From the NCBI GenBank assembly GCA_030272585.1, contig BSYQ01000001.1, positions 2,170,001 through 2,234,000 on the forward strand: a stretch of 64,000 bases of DNA. The letters run 5' to 3'. Source of the DNA: Bryopsis sp. KO-2023. Taxonomy: Eukaryota > Chlorophyta > Ulvophyceae > Bryopsidales > Bryopsidaceae. Below the pieces are notes generated by a model that saw only the letters and a program-made list of their open reading frames with translations, ran no database searches and was not told where the DNA came from. Position numbers and translations under genes: made by a program. Of this stretch, positions 1 through 9,600 are shown piece by piece. Every line of letters begins with the position of its first letter. Within the stretch, counting starts at the first letter, position 1.

Positions 1-924
1 GCACACACTTCGCGAACCATTCAACTAAAACGTGCCAACTCATAACATTCAGTAGGAGGGGTTCGTGGAGCGATTGGGAGGGCGGGTTGTGTTCTGGGCC
101 CGACGACCTGGTCTAAGGTCGGCCGTTCGGCTTAAACAAAAAACTATGGTGGATCCAAAGATACCTGACTGCAAATTTCGGCAAGTCCATGAGTCGGCGT
201 GGTCAGTGGCCATCGTTTCGGTTTCGCCGCCATTTGTGCCGATTTCAACACTCAATCCATCAACCCAGAATTCCTCAAAGACTGCGAAAAACGGGGATAA
301 GAACAGTGCACACGCGAAGTCCTGGATGCTGCTAGCATCGCACGACACCCCCCCCCTCTGCGGAACAAGCGCCATGGTCACTCAAGCTTGTCGCGGAATT
401 CCCGTAGAACTTGTACAAACCCCAACAGATCTGAGTCTAGACTTCGAAACCTATGGGTGCAGTTCCTGTTAGTACAACAAGCTACACGATTCTGCATCAT
501 GACTAGGAAGCACCGTGACTGCGCTTGATTGTGAACTTGGGCCATCGAACTTGAAACTCATGGGCGGCGAAATCTCTTTTGAAACCAGAAAACCCCAAGT
601 TTGCGGGGTGGCGGCAAAACCACATACCACCCTTTCCCGCCAGGAGCTCCTGGTGAAAATGACGTGGCCATCAGATTAACATCAAACTGACTCACGAGCT
701 CTGACAAGGGCCTGATCCTGCTGAGCAGCGGCGGCACTGTCCTTTCTTGTCGTGTCTACCTTGGCAAAACGCGTTGTATTGGATAGATTGCCGTACATAT
801 TTTAGGATCTCCACCGTTCTTACGACATGTGACTCTGGGAATAAAATAGCCTACGTCTTCCTTGAGTTTGTCTAGCTTTCGCACAACTTTAAGTTTCTCC
901 AACTATTTGTTTTTTCGTCCAACA
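1..924. other. Intergenic, no gene seen
   Basis: No open frame here has recognisable domains or splice-site support. A 135-codon frame at 65-472 (+) and a 110-codon frame on the opposite strand overlap and look like chance. The last part is presumably promoter and 5' leader of the carbonic anhydrase gene. No clear TATA box can be assigned. Confidence 0.5.
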
Positions 925-2991
925 ATGGGAGGATTCGCCGCGCTTCGTTCCGCAACTCTTCCCGGGTGCCGACCTGGACAGGCTCAACCGGTGGTATCCG
1001 GTTCCGCACACCGTGCGAGAAGCCTGCAGGGAAAGATCAACAACAGGAGGTGAGTGCAAGTCGATAAGCGTCTTTGGTGGTGTAAGCGTCTTTGGTGGTG
1101 CGCGATTTTACTCTAAAGCCAAGCCGTAGGACCACAACACATTTCGAAGTTTGGGATTGATGCTAAGGACGTCGCGAAAAAAGGCTCTTCGCGCGGTGTC
1201 CTTCTAGCGGCTTGGAGGTGAACTGGGCTCCTTTTAAACTTTTTAAGCGCGACTTGGCTCCGCTACAGCGTGTCGGTACACTTTGTCGCTTTGAATCAGA
1301 TTGCCTTGCTGTCAGATTTTGTCGTAACGGCGCGAAAAGTGGTTCGAATCGGAATGGGGCGAGCTCGATACAAGGAGCGACGTTTCGAAGCTTGCACAAC
1401 ACAGTGATTGCTTGGGATTACGGAGAGTTGGGGAGGGGTCGTAGTGGCCCAAGGCGGGGCCATTGTATGTCATGGTCCCGAACCTGTATTACAACCTGGT
1501 TGAATCAGATAGAGGGTTCCACTCGACTGGACGCTACATGTCGATAAGTTTGCGACTCCTCTGTCGAGGAGTGTCTGGCTCGAACATTGTCCAGTACCAC
1601 TTCATGGATCCAGTACAACGGATATTAAACAGGGTTCCACAGAAACTTGACGTCTTCAATATTTTCGTCCGCAGGACGCTCGTAACCTCCAAAGCTAAGG
1701 AGGGAAACGGCGTCGAAGAAGCCTCTAAGCCTAAAGATGGCGTCACCAGCGTCCAAAAGCTGCTGTCCAACAACAGGTAGTTTGGAGGGGATATTCTTGG
1801 CTGTGTAAGGGAAGTCGACGTTCGCTCCGAAATCTTTGGGTTCGCTGAGCACGTGATGCCTCGTAGGTACTGGGCCGAGAAAGTCAGCGCCGAGAAGCCA
1901 GACTTTTTCGAGGAGTTGTCGAAGGGACAAGCGCCCGAGTTTTTCTGGATTGGATGCGCTGACTCGCGAGTCTTGGTAAGAAGCCTGCAAGTATCCTCAT
2001 CAAAATGCCTCGACGAAAAAGAGCGAAAAATGAGCGAGAAAGCATGAAAAACGTTTCCTGCCAGCAACTGGCTTCATTGCATGACACATCATTACTAATC
2101 AAGTGAAGTAATATGGAAATGTGCTCGGATTGATGAAGTTGTTTCCATACAGCTAAGCCTTTTTTCTTTCGTGATCCAGACCAACTTCTTCACTGGCACT
2201 GGCCCCGGTGATGTCTTCTGCCACAGAAACGTTGGAAATATCGTGATGCACACGGACATGAACTGCATGAGTGCCCTTGAGTTCTCCGTTGGAGCTCTCG
2301 GGGTGAAGCATGTGATCGTCTGTGGTCACTACGCCTGTGGTGCCGTCAACGCCGCACTCACCCTCCCCCAGAAGTCCGACGGTATTGTAAATAGCTGGAT
2401 TTCTTCCATCAGGGCTGTTCGTAATGACTACGCTAAAGTGCTCCAGCAACTGGAAGAAGCTGACCGCTGGCCAAAGTGAGTTTTCTCTATGGAGAAAATA
2501 GAATGCTTCAATCATCCAGAAGTTTATATAAACATTTTTCTTCTTTTTTTCTTTGGGGGGCTGGGGGAGATGGTGGCAATGAGTAGATGGCAATATATCT
2601 GTCGTGATTGATTGAGAAAAGTGGGGTGGAAACCTTGTATGATTGTGTTCTCTTTGTGCATTATGACAGGCTCTGTGAAGCCAATGCTGTGGAGCAGGCA
2701 TTCAACGTTTGCACCTCCCCCACAGTGCAGGCAGCCTGGGCTGACGGTAAGGAGCTGTACGTCCATGCCATGATCTACGACATTTCCACCGGAAGGTTAA
2801 GGAGACTGGCTGGCCCAATCTCCAGCCTGGAGCAGGCTGTCTATGTCGAGGAGTCCTACCATGACCATGGCGGCAAAGGTGAGGAGCTTGGCTTGGGTGG
2901 CACAGAAGGAAACACTGGTGTCAAGCAAGAACTCCACGACCGGATCGTAAGGGCGCTCTCCGGCGTCAAGGAATTCGAGGAGCAAATGTAA
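925..2991 (+). CDS. Beta-carbonic anhydrase with N-terminal presequence, five exons
   Basis: It catalyses reversible hydration of CO2 to bicarbonate at a zinc site. I read exons 925-1049, 1675-1776, 1867-1975, 2180-2475 and 2670-2991. All phases match and give 317 residues. The beta-class zinc and active-site residues are visible: C106, D108 and R110 in CADSR, then H162 and C165 in GHYACG, with the family's FxHRN-type stretch (CHRNVGN) between. The first about 65 residues precede the conserved domain and are rich in A, R and S. The start (MGGFAALRSATLPG) resembles a mitochondrial or plastid transit peptide, which is inference. The residue after CADSRV is L rather than the usual P. Intron 1 is long (625 bp) and holds a 17-bp tandem duplication near 1068-1100. 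The first exon and its start are the least certain parts. The next unit downstream is the outer retrotransposon. Confidence 0.92.
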
Positions 2992-3495
2992 GGTTGCAGC
3001 CAACCTTGGCAGTGTTTCCGAGTTTGGGGGGGCCTGTGATTTATTGGGAGGTTGAATTGGTCGATTGGTTGGTTTGAATTGGTTATGTATTCCATGCATT
3101 ACTGCCATGATGTCCCGATTTTGTACAGCGAAGGACTGTGGATAATTTTGATGTAGAACTTTGATACCTATTATTATATTTTTTCTCCGAAATGGCAACC
3201 ATCGGGTGGCTGCGCACTAGGAAAAGTGTAAAACTGTGAGAGGATTGTAAAAAGCTTGTTATGCGAATCGGTGACTGTTTCAAGTGTGGAAGTGGAAAGG
3301 TGTTGGTGGAGTGTGCTTACACTTCCAATGTTGCACTGAAAGGCTTGCAAAAGAATAAGAGCACAAATGAGTTGGTCTGTGAAGTACCTTGTCATAGTCT
3401 CTCTATTGCTTCCATATTGCCTCTAGCTGCTGTGTGTCTGTATGAAATAAGTGTTGTCGATGCCAGTTCCTCTGGCGTCAAAAGTCGTCAATGTG
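2992..3495. other. 3' flank of the carbonic anhydrase gene
   Basis: AT-rich sequence between the carbonic anhydrase stop and the outer retrotransposon. It probably contains the 3' UTR and polyadenylation region. No coding frame is supported. Confidence 0.5.
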
Positions 3496-3499
3496 ATGT
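3496..3499. repeat. Target-site duplication of outer retrotransposon (left copy, ATGT)
   Basis: ATGT directly precedes the left LTR here and directly follows the right LTR at 17041-17044. A 4-bp duplication is within the range made by Ty3-like integrases. Confidence 0.75.
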
Positions 3500-3757
3500 T
3501 GTACAGTGAAACCCATGTTTTCCCAATCCTTGCGTGAAACGAGCTGTGGATCGTTTGAGTCTTTCTTACACTGTTAGATTGTTCCGGGTTTCCTTCCCGA
3601 TAAATACCTTCCCCAGTTTCTGTCAAGCGTCGTTTCACATCCATTCCAGTAACTTAACTTCCTCACATCGATCTAACTCTTCCCTCCTCTCGATCGTCTA
3701 ACTTCCTCACAACAATCTATTCCGATTAGTCAGACTGTAATCAGTCTGTGTGGAACA
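3500..3757 (-). repeat. Outer element 3' LTR
   Basis: 258 bp, identical by eye to 16783-17040. In element orientation it starts TGTTCCACAC and ends CTGTACA. Confidence 0.9.
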
Positions 3758-4376
3758 TGGGCCCAACCTCGCCTGATTTCCACTGTGAGAGACTCCGAAA
3801 GAAAAACAGGGATGACGAGTCATCACTAAAAAAAGAAAAGGCTGTAGAAAATCTGGTTGCGTGCAACCCTTGGAGGGGACTGTCTGAGAACCCGAAAAAA
3901 GAAAAAAATGAGATAGTAGGCCTACGTGTTGGGGGGCCAGTCGAAATCGTCAGCCGCATGCCAAGGTTGACGTCCATGACATCGTTGCAGATGATCCTGG
4001 TGGTAGATGCCGCGAGGGCGGCGGCCTGCATACTATGGATCCGATCACGATCTAATCGGTCGTGGATTGATCGGTCCGACCGATTAAATCGTGATCGGGT
4101 TTTTCCGATCAGATCGATCGCCGATCAAATCGGTTTGGCCGATCATCGATGGAGATCGGCCGATCACCAATCTGATCGGATGACCGATTTAATCGGCCAA
4201 CTTTGATCGGCCGATCACGATCAGACCGATCAACGTCAGCCGATCAAGTGCCGACAGATCGCAGCGCTTGATCGGGGTCGGGATCGGGATCGGTGATGCC
4301 GATTAGATCGGATCATGATCGGTCAATTGATCGGTCCATCACAAATGCCGAGAAATCACCACCCGCAGGTGTTTCT

Positions 4377-4457
4377 GGGGTGCAGGGATTCGAACCTGAG
4401 ACCTAACAGACTAGAGACAAACGCATTAACGCTTGGACCACTCGGAGCCACGGTTAC
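4377..4457 (-). other. tRNA-like module (degenerate), left half of fold-back element
   Basis: On the minus strand there is an A-box-like TGGCTCCGAGTGG (4438-4450) followed by a B-box GGTTCGAATCC (4386-4396). The spacing is roughly that of a tRNA with a variable arm. I could not fold a convincing anticodon stem or acceptor stem, so this is a tRNA-derived remnant, not a functional tRNA gene. Confidence 0.6.
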
Positions 4458-4531
4458 TAGGTCATCCGTGGCTATATATACCTCAGTTTGTCGGACTGAC
4501 AGATCACGTATATAATGACACGGATGACCAA

Positions 4532-4612
4532 CAAACCGTGGCTCCGAGTGGTCCAAGCGTTAGTGAGTATGCTTCTAATCCGTTAGGTACCCGGTTCGAA
4601 TCCTTCCACCTC
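4532..4612 (+). other. tRNA-like module (degenerate), right half of fold-back element
   Basis: A-box-like TGGCTCCGAGTGG at 4539-4551 and B-box GGTTCGAATCC at 4593-4603. It is the diverged inverted copy of the module at 4377-4457. The two share the A and B boxes and the flanking AAACACCTGCGGGTGG stretch but differ between. Stems are poor, so it is not a credible functional tRNA. Confidence 0.6.
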
Positions 4613-5833
4613 AGAAACACCTGCGGGTGGTGACTTGTCGACATTTTCGCGAGACCGATCAATTCATCGATCAAATGATCAATACCGATCATGATCGGAT
4701 GCAGGTCCGATCACGATCGGCCGATCACGATCACACCGATCAAGGTCAGCCGATGAAGTGCCGACAGGTCGCGGCGCTTGATCGTGATCGGGATCGTGAT
4801 CGGAACAACCGATCAGATCGGTGATCGGCGAACCGATCACGATCACGATCAACATGTGATCGGACGATCAAGAGCACGATCAACATTTGATCGGCCGATC
4901 ACGATCACGATCACCGATCAGCCAAAAATGAAAAAAAAAAAAAAAAAAACCGATCATTGCTAAAATCGGTTCTAGGACGCAGTTATGATGTCGGATTACT
5001 GCTGTGACCTAATATTACCTTAGTTTTGGAAGATCGATCAGATCCATAGTATGGCGGCCTGGGCCCGTTCGTGGCGTGAGTTCGGCGGTGCTCCACAGGG
5101 AGCCCGTGAGTTGTGTGACCAATCGGAGGGGGCCCCGCCAGTGGGGCTGAAGCTTGTCTTCTCTCTTTGCTGCTTGGACGGCGTCATAATGCCAGACCAG
5201 GTCGCCTGGGTGAAGTTCTTGGGGGACTGTTTTTCGCAAACTGTTGCGATAGGCCCGCTGTTTGTCCGCTTTCTCTCTTGCGGTCCATTGGGTGGCCGCC
5301 GAGCTGGTCCAAAGCTGTAGGGGGGAGACGCCGGTGGTGGTGTTCGGCGTTGTATTAATGGCGTGCACGGCGGCTTCGAGGTGCTGTGGCCAGGGTTTAG
5401 GGCTGTTGTGCATGGATTTTCTGACCCTGTCTTCGAGGGTGCGATGAAAACGCTCAACCAAACCATTTGAATTGTGTTTGTGGGGTGGTGTATAGATCAG
5501 TTCGACACCTTGGTGCGTGCTCCAGGTGCGTAGGGTGTGAGAGCTGTTGTAGCCGGCCCCATCAAGGATGAGGAGCACAGGGTAGCCGTGTGTGCTTCCC
5601 CAGAGATCCAAAGCTGTCACGATAGTGTCCGACGTCACTGTGGAGGAGGCCGTAGCTTGGCTGCGCCGAGTGCAACTGTCGACGACGCAGGTGATGAATT
5701 TTTCTCCAGTGGGGGCCGGCGTGAGGGGGCCTATAACATCCAAATGAAGGACAGTGCCAGGCGAATCACCGTAGGGCAGTTTTCCCCATGGACGGCGTTG
5801 GGTCAGGGGACGAAAAATGGCGCAGGTGGGACA

Positions 5834-6100
5834 TGTTAGACTTGGGGGTGCAAGTCTAAGAAGAGCTAAAAACTAAAACTTATGAGTCCATGACCTTGAA
5901 GCCCATTAATACCATGACCCCCAAGGATCCTAGCGTCCCCGCATGGTACCTAGGACAACCATCCTAGGTGGGCACCCGACATAGGTCTAGTCATCATGAC
6001 TAGACCTGACTCACATGTCCACGTCAGCATGACTATGCATGACTGTACATGATTGTACATGACTGGACCTGACTGGATGTAGCTCTTAACATCCCTAACA
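5834..6100 (-). repeat. Inner chromovirus 3' LTR
   Basis: 267 bp, same sequence as 13147-13413. It contains a hairpin-forming inverted repeat (GGTCTAGTCAT...ATGACTAGACC) and short repeats of the ATGACTGTAC type, which may serve termination or polyadenylation (inference). Confidence 0.93.
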
Positions 6101-6604
6101 TACCTCCCCCCCTAATCAGTCTCCTCCTGGAGACTCCTTTCCTCACTTCTATATAGCCCATAGAATGATACAGAGTCCCACAACGAACCCCAATTCTTAT
6201 CATTCAACTATATAAAGTGTTTCGATAACTTGGAGATGTTATCATAAGTGTATTCGTCAGAATAAGCCCCTACTCTGATATAGGTCATCCGAGTCCTTCT
6301 CATACACGGAGTGTTTCTCGGATCTACCAAGACCATACACTTCTCTACACTGGTGGCGAACCAATGTACATCAACTGAAGTCTCGCAACTTCATCTACTT
6401 CCGTTTATATTCTCATTTTGAATGGATCCCATCTAGAGTTCAAAATAGAATATAGCGAGAAATTCAATTTAGTTCACTAGTTCATTGAAAATGAGATATG
6501 TTCTTAAACATGTCCTCACTTAACAAGAACTTGATCTCGTTCACAAGATCTGGAACTCTTTTCATATCGACACTCGATTATGAAGAAACATTACCCCACA
6601 CAAG

Positions 6605-9600
6605 TCACGAACGAAGTCGCCTACTTCGACGTACCGGAATAGGGGGAATCAACGTTGATTTCTTTCTCTTCTGGTACTGCTCTACCAGCTCCCGAGCGTT
6701 CTCCAAATTCGCTTCAGGCTCCCAAGAGTTGTGCTCATGTGAGTATCCCGTCCACTTTACCAAGTACTGCGGAACTACTCGTCGACCGACCTTTACTTCA
6801 CGGTAGTCGAGGAGGTCTTCTACCTCATACTCTAGTTCTTCCTGTATATCCACAGGTGGCGGAGGAGGTTGTGTTTTTCCATGCGACCAATACCTCTTAA
6901 GTAAAGAAGCATGAAAGACTGGATGAATAGGAAGCGAATCAGGCAATTCCAATCGGAACGCGACCTGTTCTGCCATCGGTTTTCGTTTTTGGACACCTTC
7001 CAAAACACGAAAAGGACCCAACCAACGTGGCAATAACTTCCTTGATCCAGGGTGTTTCAATTTGATATGTCGTGCATCCAGCAAGACCATATCGCCTACT
7101 TGAACATCAACTGGACACCTACGCACATCGGCATAAGTCTTCATCCTTTGCTGAGCACTTTCCAAACACCGCTTTGCTTTGACAATCGCCTCACGAATGT
7201 CTTCAGTCATTTTCTTCACCGCCGGTACTCCAATTTGTGTCCTTTGTCTACTTAGACCTCCAGGACCCATGACATTAGATGTCTTGGATGGAAGTTGTAC
7301 CGTTAATGGTGTCCACGGATCTCTACCGTAGTTCAAGAAGAACGGTGTTTCACCAGTAGCCATCGACTTAGAGTTGTTCAAGGCAAACTCTACCACTGGC
7401 AATAAGTCACTCCAATCTCTTTGACGAGGTCCTACGAAATGCCGTAAGGTATCTTCGAGGATCCTATTCATTGCTTCAGTCTGTCCATCACTCTGTGGAT
7501 GAAAAGCTGTCGACAATGCTTGAGTGACCCCTAAGGTCTTACAAAGCTCTCTAAAGAACTTTGAAGTCCACCTAGGATCTCTATCGCTTACGAGGTGCTT
7601 AGGAAGACCGTGCAAACGGAAGACCTCAGTAACGAAGAGTTTCGCCGTTTGTACCGCATCACACGTAGTGTGCGTTGGTACGCATCGCACCATCTTTGTG
7701 AGTCGATCCACAAAAACTAAGATAGCGTCAAATGCTTCCGCTCCTGATTTAGGCAAATCAGTAATCAAATCCATTGAAACCGATTCCCATCGACCATCAG
7801 GAATACGTAAAGGTTGCAAAGGACCAGGCACCTTGCCGCGACGGTGTTTGTTCCTTTGACATGCATCGCATCCCTTTACAAAGTTTGCGATATCTCCCTC
7901 TACGCCAGGCCACCAAAAGTATTTTAAGACTGTTCTTTGGGTCTTGCGGATCCCAAAATGTCCTGCATATACACTTGCATGGCTATCATGTAGGATATCT
8001 TCTCTAAGATTATCCCAATTTGGTACTACTACTCGTGCACCATTCCACCACAGGCCTGAGTGCTTTTGACAACCTGAAGCGGCGACATCTTCGGTTTCAA
8101 ACCACTCATCCCTAGTGATCCCCTCAGTCAATCTCTCCTTTAGCATCGACGTACCGGGCCGGGGCGAGGACGGATCCCCATTCCAAGTTGGTCGTTTCTG
8201 GCCACCTCCCAGCTCCGAGAGTATTCCGATCTGCTGAGAATACGACGGATATCGTGACAAGGGGTCTGCCACGTTCGTCCGTCCCGGCCTGTATTCCCAC
8301 TCGAACCGGAACCCCTGGAGGACTTCGAGCCAACGTGCCGACCTTCGAGAGAGAGTTTCCTGGGAATGGAAATATGTGTTAGGCTGGTGATCACACACCA
8401 CCTTAAACACACGCACATCCAGGTAGCATCGCCACAACTTAAGAGCATGCACTACGGCGAACATTTCCTTGTCACCTATGCTCCAGTTAAGTTGGGCTCC
8501 TGATAACTTTCGACTTTCAAAAGCTATAGGATGTTCCTCTTGCAACAAGATTGCACCGATCGCATAATCCGAAGCATCTGCGATAACTTCAAAATCCTTT
8601 TCGAAGTTAGGCATTGCCAAACAAGGTGCATGTGTTAAATTCTCTTTAACACCATCAAAGCCTCTTTGACAATCCTCGGTCCAACTCCACTCTTTACCCT
8701 TCCTAAGTAACTTTGTGAGTGGGGCTACAAGCTTGCTGTAACCTTGCACAAATCTCCGGAAATAGTTAGAGAGCCCTAAAAATGAACGCAATTCCGCAAC
8801 GTTCTTTGGGACTGGCCACTCTACTACTTTCTCTGTTTTCCTTTTGTCAGCGGAAATACCATCTTGATTTATAACAAATCCAAGATAGTGAAGCTCTTTC
8901 TTAAAGAAATCACATTTTGATCTCTTCAAGAACACTTTGTGCTCACGCAAGCGTTTCATCACCGCTCGCAAATGTTGCACATGTTCCTCCGGAGTTTTGC
9001 TGAATACAAGTATGTCGTCAAGGTAGATTAGAACCGACTTCCCAATCATACCCGAGAATACTTGATTCATCCAAGTCTGGAATACTGCAGGTGCATTCGT
9101 CAAGCCCATTGGAAGCACTTTGTATTCATACAGACCGAATGGGGTTTTGAAAGCAGTCTTCGGTTGGTCTGACTCCTTCACTCGAAGTTGCCAATACCCT
9201 GCTTTCAAATCTAAGGCCGAAAAGAACTTTGAACCTTGCAGTTGATCAAGGAGATCATCTATCCTTGGTAGTGGATACTGATTCCTGATCGTCAACTTAT
9301 TTAAGCCTCTATAGTCGATACACATCCGTCGAGTACCATCCGGTTTGGGAACAAACAAGATTGGTGCACCCCACGGACTACAACTAGGCTTAATCAAACC
9401 CTTCTGCAGCATATCAGAGACTTGATCTTCAATCTCTTTTCTTTCACCCGGTGTGTAACGAAACATTGGTCTATGTACCGGTTTCGCTCCAGGGACAAGA
9501 TCAATTGCTGCATCCTCTTCTCGAGATGGAGGGCATTCCGCCAACTCATCTGAGAATCTGTCTTTATACTCATCTAACAGACTTTCCAGCTCTGTTTGAT

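Larger units (their letters stand above)
4029..5053. mobile_element. Non-autonomous hAT-like fold-back element with tRNA-like modules
   Basis: The ends are inverted repeats (CATACTATGGATC at 4029 and its complement ending at 5053). They are flanked by a perfect 8-bp duplication GCGGCCTG (4021-4028 and 5054-5061), the length typical of hAT transposons. The arms consist of dense irregular copies of GATCG/CGATC motifs. The two halves form a large imperfect palindrome centred near 4495. Each half contains a tRNA-like module with A- and B-box-like sequences, pointing outward from the centre. No transposase is encoded. It interrupts the outer element's integrase gene. The GATC-rich arms may be subterminal transposase-binding sites, as in other hAT elements (inference). 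Confidence 0.82.
3922..5833 (-). pseudogene. Outer element, integrase half of the polyprotein, interrupted by hAT-like element
   Basis: Read from 5833 down to 5054, then from 4028 down to the stop at 3922-3924; the hAT-like element occupies 4029-5053. It holds the two last zinc-finger residues' context and an integrase core: D in LHLDVIGPL, D in LILDGAGYN and E in NGLVERFHR. The spacing between the second D and the E is exactly 35. The second acidic motif reads DGAGYN where most Ty3 integrases have D-G or D-RD patterns. The frame is continuous with the protease/RT half at 13414-16799 if the inner chromovirus and one GGACA copy are set aside. It is also open across the hAT insertion site, so this element was probably intact until the nested insertions. 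At present the integrase has a premature stop inside the hAT element. Confidence 0.85.

Noticed and set aside
65..472. 135-codon plus-strand frame upstream of the carbonic anhydrase
   Set aside because: No domain, overlaps an equally long antisense frame, no splice or start context.
4377..4612. Functional tRNA genes
   Set aside because: A and B boxes are present, but acceptor and anticodon stems do not pair.
4356..4633. Two near-identical 66-codon frames on opposite strands
   Set aside because: They are the two strands of the inverted tRNA-like modules in the fold-back element, not genes.
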